64,000 nt of DNA, taken from assembly GCF_000427295.1 (NCBI RefSeq), contig NZ_ATNM01000064.1, positions 1-64,000 of the forward strand. The letters are read 5' to 3'. Below, in pieces: positions 36,539-46,123 of the stretch; the first letter of the stretch is position 1; each line of letters starts with the position of its first letter. Position numbers and translations under genes: made by a program. The notes beneath the pieces were generated by a model. It worked only from the letters and a program-made list of their open reading frames with translations, had not been told where the DNA came from and did no database searches. Source of the DNA: Cyclobacterium qasimii M12-11B. GTDB taxonomy: Bacteria > Bacteroidota > Bacteroidia > Cytophagales > Cyclobacteriaceae.

Positions 36539-37312
36539 TCAGATTTTATTTGCTTTTTTTATATACAACTCCAATGCTCCAGTCATACTTGGGGCATTTG
36601 GTAGTGGCGCTTCAATGTCCATGATAAGGTTCATATCCTTCACAGCTTGAGCTGTAGTAGGGCCAAATGCAGCTATTCTGGTTTTCCCTTGTTCAAAATC
36701 TGGAAAATTATCTAACAAAGATTTTATTCCAGAAGGACTGTAAAAAGCCAAAATATCATATTTAATATCCTTAAGGTCCGATAAATCTGCCGCTACTGTA
36801 TGATAGATAATCGCCTCTGTGAAATCAATATTGTTCTTACTTAAGAATTGAGGAATATCGTCTTTCCTTATATCAGAACAAGGAAAAATATATTTCTCAG
36901 ACTTGTGCTTCTTAAAGAAGTCAAATAAATCAGCTGCCGTACGAGTACCTACGAATAATTTCCTTTTTCGGATCACAATGTATTTCTGGAGGTAATGGGC
37001 TGTCTGCTCAGAAATACAGAAGTATTTCATATCGGCAGGCATCTCAATTTTCAACTCCTGACAAATTCCGAAATAATGATCAATCGCATTCCTACTTGTG
37101 AATATGACTGCTGTATGTTTAAGAATTTCTATTTTTTGCTTCCTAAAATCTTTTACAGATACTGGCTCAACCTGTATAAAAGGCCTAAAGTCAATTTTGA
37201 TCTTGTATTTTTCAGTCAAGTGAAAATAGGGGGACCGCTCATCGGTAGGTTTAGGTTGTGACACCAAGATGCTCCTAACTCGATTTAGTCTGTTTTTTGT
37301 TGCTTGCGTCAT
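36539..37312 (-). CDS. hemD: Uroporphyrinogen-III synthase
   Basis: HemD closes the linear tetrapyrrole to uroporphyrinogen III in heme synthesis. The 257 residues show the two-lobed alpha/beta layout with characteristic but weakly conserved segments: AVIFTSRNAIDHYF, YIFPCSDIRKDDIPQFL, DILAFYSPSGIKSLLDNF and IAAFGPTTAQAVKDMNL. It lies between the DUF4271 gene (14 bases upstream) and porP. Other heme genes are not adjacent, apart from hemW 4 kb away. Confidence 0.9.
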   Translation of the reverse strand: MTQATKNRLNRVRSILVSQPKPTDERSPYFHLTEKYKIKIDFRPFIQVEPVSVKDFRKQKIEILKHTAVIFTSRNAIDHYFGICQELKIEMPADMKYFCISEQTAHYLQKYIVIRKRKLFVGTRTAADLFDFFKKHKSEKYIFPCSDIRKDDIPQFLSKNNIDFTEAIIYHTVAADLSDLKDIKYDILAFYSPSGIKSLLDNFPDFEQGKTRIAAFGPTTAQAVKDMNLIMDIEAPLPNAPSMTGALELYIKKANKI

Positions 37313-37326
37313 TTTTATTTTTTTCC

Positions 37327-38438
37327 TTATCCTAGGAGTAATTTACAAATAACCAAAAAGGGGATCAATTCAGAGGTGCAAAGGTAAGAAAATAAATGAT
37401 AATTATTAAATCCGTTTTTTTTATACAACCATATTGCTAATCCTATTAAACCCAAAGAATATATTATAAAAAAAGTATAATACATATAGGAGAAATGCTC
37501 GTACAAGGAAACCCAATTGTTTGCGTAAACCACTATAAGCATACAAATGATAATGAAAAGAGCAAATCCCCTAACCTTTAATAAATAAAAGAAATGGGGG
37601 AAAGCAATCTTTTTAGGTTGAATAAAAAGGCACCCGTACCCAACCATAAAAACTTCAAAAATGTGATAATTGTCAACATTAATGAAAAAATCAGCCAGCC
37701 ATAGGTCAGTTTTTCAACTTCACCATCCAATCCCATACCAAAAAAATCTATGCCCAATCCGTGGATGACCAGGATCACAAGTAAGCCTGTACACATATTG
37801 ATAAGCACAAGGTAAAACAACAACTCAGCAGAATAAATTTTCGAAAAACTACCAGACTCCCAAATGTCCTCTATAGAAAAAACACTCTTAGGGTTCCAGA
37901 AAATACCGAAAATTGCAGGAAAAAAGGCCCTGAAAATGGCAATCAAAAACAATACGGCAATAAGCGCTATAAAGAAAAAATTCTTTATTTCATCTTTATC
38001 ACGTTTGACCAAAACATTCTCTGAAGGGCTAACTTCATTTAAGGTTTTAAAATATCCCTTTTTTATTGAAAATTCCTCAACAGAGATCCCTCGCTTTAAA
38101 GCTGTAACTTCTAATTTCCCCTCGTTATTTTTAAATGGAGCAATGGCATTGTTGCTGATCACCAAAATGGTGTCACTTGGGTAATACTCCCATAAGGCAT
38201 CGTTGAAAAACAATCCTGTGCCCTTAGGCAAACGAATCCGCCAGGAAGCATCAGGGAATTGATTCACATCCACCGTAACAGCAACAGACTCTTTTTGCTT
38301 GAGCCAACTATCAGAAAAATTCTCATGTAGGGCGGAATCATAATTTATCAATACCTGGGCCAGCGACTTTGAAGGAAAGCTGGACAACATCAATAAAAGC
38401 AATCCCTGAAACAACATTATTCGACCAATCCACCTCAT
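37327..38438 (-). CDS. DUF4271 membrane protein (frameshifted)
   Basis: Two overlapping frames make one protein of about 370 residues if one A is restored at 37610-37614: ...GAFLFNLK then KIAFPHFFYLLKVRG. The N-terminal part has a signal peptide and a soluble periplasmic segment of about 120 residues; the C-terminal part has several membrane helices and ends with YLCTSELIPFLVICKLL, the hallmark of DUF4271 proteins. The start codon overlaps the stop of the barrel-protein gene by one base (TAATG). The function of the family is unknown; it is often found next to hemD as I recall. Confidence 0.8.
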
Positions 38439-40174
38439 TAAAAACGACCTGTAAAACCAAAATGAATTCTAGAATAATTAAAACCTAAAGGCTGACTACC
38501 GGCCTGGCCCAACGCGTACACGAATTTAAATATCCCACCGCTAGTTTCCAAGTTTAATCCGCCTCCAAAAGAAAAAGGCCATTCTCCGGGAGCATTATTC
38601 ACCTTATTCTCTACCCTTCCAAAATCTGTAAATAATAAAAAATAAGAATAAGTCCCAAAATAAAACCTTGGCTCTGCATTTAGATATAAATACCTGTTGG
38701 TATAAAAATAATTCTCATTAAACCCGCGAATGGATTGCAAGCCCCCAAGCCTGAATAAATCATTCAACAAAAGGTTGGAGTTGTTCATTTCTCCCGCGCT
38801 CAAAGCAAGTTTTAAACCTAAGTTTTGCTGCCACCTGTGGTAGTATGCCATTTTAGCCTTTATATAATATTGCAGGGATGTCTTTTTCAATCCTTCATAC
38901 AGTTCTGCCGGGAGACCGGTATTTTCAATTAATCGCTTATTCCCCAATCCAAACGTTGCCATGGATTGCCATCCTCGCTTTGGCAAAATAATATCATCCA
39001 CACGGTTAACAGCAAAAGTAGCCCCATAACTATTGTATCTGAAATCTGCAATTTCAGGTAAGCTGGTGGCTTGCTCATAATTGCTAATCGCCAAAAGATC
39101 TCCGGCCTGTCTTTTTCCAAAAAAACTTAAATAAGCAGATGGGCTTAATTGATACCCAATGTTAAGTTCAAAAGCCCTGTTAAGAAAGGTAGTGTCTTCT
39201 TTGAGTAAGTTAAAAGAAACGCTTACATCTAAATCCGTCCCCAGTACAAAGGGTTCTTTCGCTTCGATATCTAAATTCTGAGAATATTGACTTAGGCGCT
39301 GCCAAATAAGCACATAATCTCTACCTCGCCCGGCCACATTGTACAACTGCAAATCAAATTGACCAGTTACCAGCCACTTGTTGGCCTCGATTTCATTCGG
39401 TAACAAGCCTATGATTCCATCCAGACTATTGACTTTCCTGTCATTTACGGGCAGGTAGATAGTGGCTTCCTCGTTTTGGAAAGACAATTCAGGATTACTG
39501 ACAACACTGATATAAGGAATATTCTTTATGGCTCTAGTTGCCTCCATTACCTTCTTTTGGGAGAATGGCTCTCCAGGCCTGACCCCTAGCTTCCTGGCAA
39601 GATATAGCGCTTGGGTTCTGGAGTTTCCTGTTACTTGTAGGGTATCAAAGGTGATAAATGGCCCCTTATCCATATTAATACTGGCTGAAACGCCATTGTT
39701 TTCTTGCCGGACACTATCAAGTCTGACAGAGATAAAGGGATAGCCATTGTTTTGCCCAATATCCAGAATCTTCTCCATCAATTTTTTCAATTCCTTGTAT
39801 CGAAAGGGCTTATTGTCAGCAGAAAGCAGGGGGCTATTCAACCTGTACATCAGCCATGGCTCCAGGTTACCTTTCCTTAGGTCAAGCCATTTGGTTTGCA
39901 CACCTGTTTCAATATTAAGGGTTAATTGTCGCTCACTTAAAAAATCCAACTTTAGCTCAGGGGTAAAGTAACCTTCGAGCTGCAAAGAATCTTCAACAGC
40001 CTTAGAATAATTAATTACCCCAAGACTGTCCGAAAATGACTCCGTCATTTCTTTCACATTCTCCCCCTGACTAATTAGCTTAATTTTTAGTGTATAAGCA
40101 GTGTCCTGGGCCGATCCTGTAAGCGCTGTAAATGACAAAACAGCAAAAAAAATATAAGCCAGCGTTTTTACCAA
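38438..40174 (-). CDS. BamA/TamA-like outer-membrane protein
   Basis: The 578-residue protein has a signal peptide (IFFAVLSFTALTGSAQ), at least one POTRA-like domain (FITFDTLQVTGNSRTQALYLARKLGVRPGEPF), and a 16-strand type beta-barrel with the lid motif SIRGFNE and a terminal phenylalanine. BamA/TamA proteins insert or assemble outer-membrane proteins, or translocate. It is shorter than BamA, which suggests an accessory member. The start is a TTG at 40174 with a GAGGGG ribosome site upstream; no ATG lies before the signal peptide. It overlaps the stop of the SMP-30-like gene. Confidence 0.85.
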   Translation of the reverse strand: MVKTLAYIFFAVLSFTALTGSAQDTAYTLKIKLISQGENVKEMTESFSDSLGVINYSKAVEDSLQLEGYFTPELKLDFLSERQLTLNIETGVQTKWLDLRKGNLEPWLMYRLNSPLLSADNKPFRYKELKKLMEKILDIGQNNGYPFISVRLDSVRQENNGVSASINMDKGPFITFDTLQVTGNSRTQALYLARKLGVRPGEPFSQKKVMEATRAIKNIPYISVVSNPELSFQNEEATIYLPVNDRKVNSLDGIIGLLPNEIEANKWLVTGQFDLQLYNVAGRGRDYVLIWQRLSQYSQNLDIEAKEPFVLGTDLDVSVSFNLLKEDTTFLNRAFELNIGYQLSPSAYLSFFGKRQAGDLLAISNYEQATSLPEIADFRYNSYGATFAVNRVDDIILPKRGWQSMATFGLGNKRLIENTGLPAELYEGLKKTSLQYYIKAKMAYYHRWQQNLGLKLALSAGEMNNSNLLLNDLFRLGGLQSIRGFNENYFYTNRYLYLNAEPRFYFGTYSYFLLFTDFGRVENKVNNAPGEWPFSFGGGLNLETSGGIFKFVYALGQAGSQPLGFNYSRIHFGFTGRF

Positions 40175-41082
40175 ACACCCCTCACCTTCATTTGAAGTGT
40201 ATATACAGCTTCTGAAGCGGTGATGAACAACGTTTTCCTATCCCCTGCTCCGAAACATACATTTGCAGTCCATTTTTCATCAACTGGGATATGACCAATT
40301 TTATCTCCTTTATTGTTAAATATCGTCACTCCATCACCTGTTAAGTACAAGTTTCCTCTATTGTCTATGGTCATTCCGTCGGAACCCATTTCAACAAAAA
40401 CTTGTCTGTTGGTTAGATAGCCATCTTCCTCAATGTCATAAACATAGGTTTTCTTAGCGCCTATATCAGCAACATAGAGCTTTGTCCCATCTGGAGAGCC
40501 TACTATTCCATTAGGCTTTACCAGGTTTTCATCTACTCTGAAAAACTGAAATCCATCACTCCCTAAATAATATAAGTGATTCCCATCTTGTTGCATGGCT
40601 GGATCTCTTTCCCAATATTTCCTTTCATACAAAGGATCGGTTAAATAAATACCACCCCTTGGATTAACCCACAAATCATTGGGGCCATTAAGTTTATTGC
40701 CTTTGAAACTTTCAATCAACACTTTTGATTTACCTTCTTTATCAAATGACCAAAGTTGGTTGTCCATATCGGCACATGCGAGTAAATCGCCCTCTCGGGT
40801 AAAGTACAATCCATTGGCCCTTCCTGAGGCATCTGTAAATTCAATAATCTCACCAGTCCCAAATTTCCACTGGTAAATTTTATTATTAGGTTGATCTGTA
40901 AAAAAAATATTTCCTTCCCTGTCCACAGCAGGACCTTCTGTAAAGCCATATCCATCACCGACTTTGACTAATTCAACATTTTTAGCCACCAGACTTTTTT
41001 TAACATCCATCTGGGCAAATGCAGGAGTGAACAAAATAAGAAACGACAAACAAAGCAAGGAAAATATTCGATTCATATTCAT
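40168..41082 (-). CDS. Secreted SMP-30/gluconolactonase-family protein
   Basis: The 304-residue protein has a signal peptide (FLILFTPAFAQ) and a six-bladed beta-propeller: repeats such as GYGFTEGPAVDREGNIFFTDQPNNKIYQW, NGPNDLWVNPRGGIYLTDPLY and NGIVGSPDGTKLYVADIG carry the metal-binding Glu, Asn and Asp of the family. These enzymes open lactones of sugars such as gluconolactone. It is the first gene of a long minus-strand run; its link to the genes after it may only be transcriptional. Confidence 0.88.
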   Translation of the reverse strand: MNMNRIFSLLCLSFLILFTPAFAQMDVKKSLVAKNVELVKVGDGYGFTEGPAVDREGNIFFTDQPNNKIYQWKFGTGEIIEFTDASGRANGLYFTREGDLLACADMDNQLWSFDKEGKSKVLIESFKGNKLNGPNDLWVNPRGGIYLTDPLYERKYWERDPAMQQDGNHLYYLGSDGFQFFRVDENLVKPNGIVGSPDGTKLYVADIGAKKTYVYDIEEDGYLTNRQVFVEMGSDGMTIDNRGNLYLTGDGVTIFNNKGDKIGHIPVDEKWTANVCFGAGDRKTLFITASEAVYTLQMKVRGVW

Positions 41083-41362
41083 CTATAGTATTGGTTAGGG
41101 TTCTTTTTTTCTGAGAGTTACAAAATTAAGGCAATTATCACCAAAAACTAAAACCTAAACCCAATTATCTTTAACTTTGTAAAAAGAGTAATCTGAAACA
41201 TCCCACAACAACCAGATTGAGCAAAACTTGAAATAGCCAGTACTGGTACTTCACAAATTTGCTTCATTTGCAAGAAAATCAGAAAGACTATTGTCCTACT
41301 CTTTACCAAGAAATTAATCCGGTGTAGCAATTGGGGCATCACACATTCTCTAAATCCATTTT

Positions 41363-42487
41363 ATGTCGGGTATATACATACATATTCCATATTGCCTTCA
41401 AGCCTGTCGCTATTGTGATTTTCATTTTAGCACCAACAGATTGAATCTTAATGAAATGGTAGACATGATTTGTCTGGAATTGGTAAAAAGAAAAGATTAC
41501 TTAGCCAAGGAGGATCCTATTGAGACCATTTATTTTGGAGGAGGAACGCCCTCTATCCTACCCGTCACTCAGCTCCAGAAAATCTGGCAAACCATTCAAG
41601 ACAATTTTGATTGTAAGCTTAAAGAGGCAACACTTGAAGCCAACCCTGATGACCTGGACGACAAGAAATTATCGGAACTTTTAAACCTGGGAATAGATCG
41701 GTTGAGTATAGGGATTCAGAGTTTTCATGATTCCGTTTTGAAATTTTATAATCGGTCCCACAATGCCGAAGAATCCCTTAATGTTATAAATAAGGCCAGA
41801 AATGCGGGTTTCAAAACACTTTCTATGGACCTTATATATGGGTTTCCTCATGAAGACCATGGTTTGTGGAAAAAAGACTTAGAAGCTACACTAGAACAAA
41901 ACCCTGAGCATATCAGCAGTTACTGCCTGACGGTGGAACCTAAGACGGTGTTAGGTGCGTGGGAAAAGAAGGGCAAATTCAAGGAGTCGTCTGAGGAATT
42001 TCAGGCAGAGCAATTCGAAATTTTGCAGCAATACCTGAAAGAGGCTGGTTATATTCAGTATGAAATATCCAATTTCGCAAAAGAGGGTGCTTTCTCTATG
42101 CATAACAGCAATTATTGGAAAGGTATCCCCTACCTTGGCGTTGGTCCAGGAGCACATTCCTATGATGGGCAGCATCGTGGCCATAACCTGAGTAACAATG
42201 GCAAATACATAAACCTACTCAGCTCTGGAAAGCAGGCTTTTCAGGAAGATTACCTTTCAGAAGAAGACAGAATCAATGAGTACATCCTTACTTCTTTGCG
42301 TACCATTTGGGGGGTAGACACCACATGGTTAAAGAGCAAATACCGCCATGACTTACTGCTTCAGCAAGTAGATAGGCTAAAATCATTCGAAGAACAAGGT
42401 GTGATTCAAATTGAGAATGGATTCATCAAATTAAGTGACAAAGGGAAACTTCTGGCAGATTACATCGCTTCAAAATTATTTATCTAA
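41363..42487 (+). CDS. hemW: Radical SAM heme chaperone HemW
   Basis: The protein is related to HemN but of HemW type (374 residues). The radical SAM cluster motif is C11-x3-C15-x2-C18 (PYCLQACRYCDF). Other conserved segments are YFGGGTPSIL, RLSIGIQSFHDSVLKF, SMDLIYGFPHEDH and YEISNFAKEG. HemW moves heme to target enzymes; it was once called coproporphyrinogen oxidase. A DUF721 gene follows 23 bases downstream. The 280-bp gap at 41083-41362 should hold promoters for both divergent genes. Confidence 0.93.
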   Translation: MSGIYIHIPYCLQACRYCDFHFSTNRLNLNEMVDMICLELVKRKDYLAKEDPIETIYFGGGTPSILPVTQLQKIWQTIQDNFDCKLKEATLEANPDDLDDKKLSELLNLGIDRLSIGIQSFHDSVLKFYNRSHNAEESLNVINKARNAGFKTLSMDLIYGFPHEDHGLWKKDLEATLEQNPEHISSYCLTVEPKTVLGAWEKKGKFKESSEEFQAEQFEILQQYLKEAGYIQYEISNFAKEGAFSMHNSNYWKGIPYLGVGPGAHSYDGQHRGHNLSNNGKYINLLSSGKQAFQEDYLSEEDRINEYILTSLRTIWGVDTTWLKSKYRHDLLLQQVDRLKSFEEQGVIQIENGFIKLSDKGKLLADYIASKLFI

Positions 42488-42510
42488 GCTATTACCCGTA
42501 TCTTTATTTT

Positions 42511-42824
42511 ATGAAAAAATATTCATTTGAGCCATCCAGAAATAGGCACACTTCTCCATTAAAGGAAGTGTTTGAAGAGCTTTTGGAAGCCTACCGGCTC
42601 AAGGATAAATTTTCAGAAAAACAGTGATTCAGGAATGGGGCCAACTGATGGGTAAAACTGTCGCTTCACGCACCCAAAGTCTCTCAGTGAGACAAAAAAT
42701 TCTTTATGTAAAAATAACATCTGGTCCTTTGAAAAAGGAAATCATGATGAATAAATCAAAGGTGCTGACTCTCATAGCTGAAAAATACGGCAAGGGTGTT
42801 ATCAACGACATTGTGATTTTATAA
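42511..42824 (+). CDS. DUF721 (DciA-like) protein, frameshifted
   Basis: An ATG at 42511 starts MKKYSFEPSRNRHTSPLKEVFEELLEAYRLKDKFSEK; adding one A in the A-run at 42617-42621 joins it to TVIQEWGQLMGKTVASRTQSLSV and on to a C-terminal GVINDIVIL. The sum, about 104 residues, fits DUF721, a small fold related to DciA, the helicase-loading protein of bacteria that lack DnaC. A role in replication initiation is thus possible. Next to hemW the gene is probably co-transcribed with it. Confidence 0.78.
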
Positions 42825-42898
42825 ATAAAGATACCTAATCCTTTCAACTTAGCTTTCACACCAAGTTCAGTAGCCTTTTTTCGGTATAAAAACAACCA

Positions 42899-42943
42899 AA
42901 AAAGCTGATTCATAGGGCACCAATACCCTTACAAATCAGCTTT
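42899..42943. terminator. Terminator between the DUF721 gene and the aldehyde dehydrogenase gene
   Basis: AAAGCTGATT pairs with AATCAGCTTT, with an inner stem AGGG / CCCT. It lies 22 bases beyond the minus-strand dehydrogenase stop and, on that strand, runs into TTTTTGGTTG. Confidence 0.65.
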
Positions 42944-42964
42944 AATATTTGTCCTTGTACTTTT

Positions 42965-44414
42965 TTATCTGATAAATACGCCGTCAACTTTCCTTAGTAT
43001 GCGGAGTGGGTTTTTTTCCATAAGTTCTTCAGGCAATAATTCTTCCGGCATGTCCTGAAAGGCTACTGGTCTAACAAAACGACTGATTGCAGAACTCCCA
43101 ACTGAAGTACTTCTACTGTCTGTTGTAGATGGGAAAGGACCTCCATGTTGCATGGCATGTCCTACTTCCACCCCTGTAGGTACACCACTAAATAGCAACC
43201 GACCACATTTCTCTTCCACCAAGTTCAGAAAATCTTTATTGGTTGATAATTCAGTCGAATCGCCCCATACGGTACAGGTAAGTTGGCCTTTTAATTTAAC
43301 AGTCGCTTTTTCAAGCTCTTCTATAGACTCGTACACAACCATTATGGCGAAAGGTCCGAATACTTCCTCTTGAAACGCGTCTTCACTTAACCAATCACTG
43401 GCTTTTACTTTGGCCAGAGAAGGATTTCCTGTAAGCACTTGAGAAGCTTCCGTGGTCAAAAGCCACTCAATCTTATCTGATGCTGCAAGCTCTTTCAATG
43501 CTTGATGGTAAGTATTGCAAATCCCTTCATGAAGCATCGGCGCCCCAGCGACTTCCTTTAACTGACTCACGACTTGGTTTCCAAAAGCTTTTTCATGTGC
43601 TTTTGGCACGAAGATTAATCCAGGGTTGGTACAAAATTGCCCAACTCCTAGCACCAAAGATCCTGCATAAGTATTTGCAGCAGCCACTAAGTTCTCGTTC
43701 AAATAGGCTTCCATTGCAAAAAACTGGATTGACACTACCCATCTCAGCATACACTGGAATAGGTGTTTCCCTTTTATTACAAGCATCAAACAAGGCCTTA
43801 CCGCCCTTAAAGGATCCAGTGAAAGCAACTGCTTTAGCCAAAGGATGAGCAGCCAATTCCTGTCCGGTATCAATTCCTCCTTCGATATGATGAAAAGTTC
43901 CCTCGGGCATTCCACATACAGTAACGGCCGCTTTTATTGCATTGGCAACCATTCTCGATGTTTCAGGATGTGCAGGGTGGGCCTTGTACAATACAGGACA
44001 TCCTGAAGCCAAAGCGGAAACCGTATCCCCACCAGCTGTGGAGAATGCCAATGGAAAATTACTGGCTCCAAACACCACTACAGGCCCCAATGGTCTTAAC
44101 ATTTTACGAATATCCGGTTTTGGCGCAGGTTTTCTATCCGGATCTGAATGGTCGATTATAGCATCAACCCAGCTTCCCTCTTCTACTAAATTAGCAAAAA
44201 GCATAATTTGCCCCAGCGTCCTCCCTAACTCGCCGGTGATTCGCCCAACAGGAAGATGAGATTCTCTGGCCGCAACAGGAATTAAATCTTCCCGTAAAAG
44301 CTCGATTTGATTGGCTATTTCTTTTAAAAATGCCACTCTCTTCTGGCTTCCTTGCTGCTTTAATATTAAAAAGGCTTTCTGTGCTTCTTGAAAACTATTT
44401 GCTATTTGACTCAT
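42965..44414 (-). CDS. Aldehyde dehydrogenase, 2,5-dioxovalerate type (frameshifted)
   Basis: Two frames give one protein of about 483 residues when one T is removed from the T-run at 43718-43723: ...VYAEMGSVNPVF then AMEAYLNENLV. Before the shift lie the NADP-binding features (VVFGASNFPLAF, KAHPAHPETS, AFTGSFKGGKALFDAC); after it comes the active-site cysteine in GQFCTNPGLI. The NPVF and the SRSTSVG segment fit the NADP-dependent group that contains alpha-ketoglutaric semialdehyde (2,5-dioxovalerate) dehydrogenase, used in breakdown of sugar acids and hydroxyproline. No other genes of those pathways are adjacent, so the substrate is open. Confidence 0.85.
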
Positions 44415-44565
44415 ATTGATTTTTATCTTTTACTCTTTTTAACCCAAAATATGCAATAGACAATCCATTTAAAATCACTTTCAAAAAAGGAACCGGAACA
44501 CCTATTGCATAGGCAAATGGTAGCCTGGCCTTGCCTATTTTATAATAAGTGAAGTTAATAGTTAT
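44402..44565 (-). other. Short open frame without ATG, overlapping the aldehyde dehydrogenase start
   Basis: A frame of about 54 codons ends 13 bases inside the dehydrogenase gene. It contains a plausible hydrophobic helix (YAIGVPVPFLKVILNGLSIAYFG) with a basic tail. No ATG or GTG lies before the helix, so it may be the tail of a lost gene. The rest of the gap at 44566-44707 shows nothing recognisable. Confidence 0.2.
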
Positions 44566-44707
44566 TCATGGCACATACAACTTATTCAAGTTGAACCAAT
44601 CCTCCCTATTTAGGTGAAAGTCCTTTTGCCTATTGAGGGCTTAAACTGAACACATAAACAATCGACTTGTACACTTATAACAAGTTGCTAAAAAACCAGT
44701 TCCCTTT

Positions 44708-45961
44708 TTAGTTGGCTTCTGAAAATTCTATCACTTTATTCCAAACACGGAATATGTTTTGATAACAAATTTTCTCAATGTCTTCTATACTATAACCTCT
44801 TTTGAGCAATTCTGCAATAAGGTTAGGGTACATCGACACATCTTTAAGACCTATAGGGAGGGTGTCTCCTACTCCATCAAAATCAGAACCCAAACCGATA
44901 TGACCTATTCCTGCCAGACTTCGCACATGATCTATGTGATCCGCCACCTTTTCCACAGATGGAAAGGGGTTGTTCTCCTTAACATACTTTTCAATATATG
45001 CTTCGGCTTCAGGATCATTTCTTTCAAAACCATTTTCGGCTAGCCAATTCACAATATGCTCATTAACTTTATTGTTCTTCTCATCAAAAGACTGATCAAT
45101 AAAACTACCACCAAAATTTATCATGATTACACCTCCGTTTTCGCCCAGCTTTTTAATCATTTCGTCGTCCATATTTCTCTCAAAACCAGGTGTAAAATGA
45201 CGTGCAGAGGAATGGGAAGCGATCACTGGCACTTTACTTGTTTCCATAACATCGTAAAAGGTCGCATCAGAGACATGCGAGATGTCTACCATTATTCCCA
45301 AACGATTCATCTCCTTGACTACCAAAACACCAAACTCACTTAATCCGTCATGAATATAAGTAGTGTCATAGGAGGAATCTCCTATCTGATTATCTTTGCC
45401 ATGGGTAAGCGTGATGTACCTGATTCCCTGATCATAAAAGTATTTTAAATTTTCAATATCCCCTTCAATAGGCGCTCCATTTTCCATACCCAGCGGAAGG
45501 GATATCATTCCCTTTTCAAAATTATGCTGTATATCCTTCGGACTGTAAGCCATGGCAAATTTTTCCGGCCAGGTAATCGCAATACTTTTGGTCATCTGTA
45601 TAAGTGAGTCTGCCAGCATCTTCGCTCCTCCTGTTTCCTGGTGCCTGGCGGGAATGTATATGGACATGAAAGGAGCGTCTAAACCTCCTTCTTTGGACCG
45701 AGGGTAATCGAAATCGCCTCCTTCGGTTCGATCTGCAACATTTAAAATTTCTTGTTGTTGGGTAGCCCTCTCTACTCTCATCCGGTAGGGCAAGTCTACA
45801 TGGCCATCAACAATAATGGTGTTGTGGGCAATTTGTTTGGCTAATTCAAACCTTTCCTCTTCGGATAAGTTTTGATAATCCTCACTGTTAGTTGCTGATG
45901 GTGAACAAGAAAGACACGTTGCCGTGATTAAGTAGCATATAAGGGCTTTTAAACTTTTCAT
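44708..45961 (-). CDS. Membrane dipeptidase (peptidase family M19), lipoprotein
   Basis: The 417-residue protein has a lipoprotein signal ending ATCLSC. Zinc-site motifs of renal-dipeptidase-like enzymes are present: DGHVDLPYR, NGAPIEG, TLTHGKDN, DISHVSDATFYDVM, IASHSSARHFTPGFERN and the final GLGSDFDGV. These enzymes hydrolyse dipeptides, including D-amino-acid forms, in the periplasm. The open frame and length are normal. No partner gene is evident. The gene is divergent from the propeller-like lipoprotein gene. Confidence 0.92.
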   Translation of the reverse strand: MKSLKALICYLITATCLSCSPSATNSEDYQNLSEEERFELAKQIAHNTIIVDGHVDLPYRMRVERATQQQEILNVADRTEGGDFDYPRSKEGGLDAPFMSIYIPARHQETGGAKMLADSLIQMTKSIAITWPEKFAMAYSPKDIQHNFEKGMISLPLGMENGAPIEGDIENLKYFYDQGIRYITLTHGKDNQIGDSSYDTTYIHDGLSEFGVLVVKEMNRLGIMVDISHVSDATFYDVMETSKVPVIASHSSARHFTPGFERNMDDEMIKKLGENGGVIMINFGGSFIDQSFDEKNNKVNEHIVNWLAENGFERNDPEAEAYIEKYVKENNPFPSVEKVADHIDHVRSLAGIGHIGLGSDFDGVGDTLPIGLKDVSMYPNLIAELLKRGYSIEDIEKICYQNIFRVWNKVIEFSEAN

Positions 45962-46123
45962 TTATCACAATTTTAAGAGTTATTGCCAGCTTTACAGATC
46001 AAGCTTCACTAAAGATAAGGATCTACGACATTATAACTAAGCACAAAAACATCATTTTTTAATGAACATTAAGTTTTCACCAAAAAATTATCGAAATTTG
46101 ATGTTCAACCAAAAACCACAGCA

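Noticed and set aside
41119-41126. TAATTTTG on the minus strand before the SMP-30-like gene, like a -7 promoter element.
   Set aside because: No matching -33 element was found at the required spacing, and such AT-rich matches are common by chance here.
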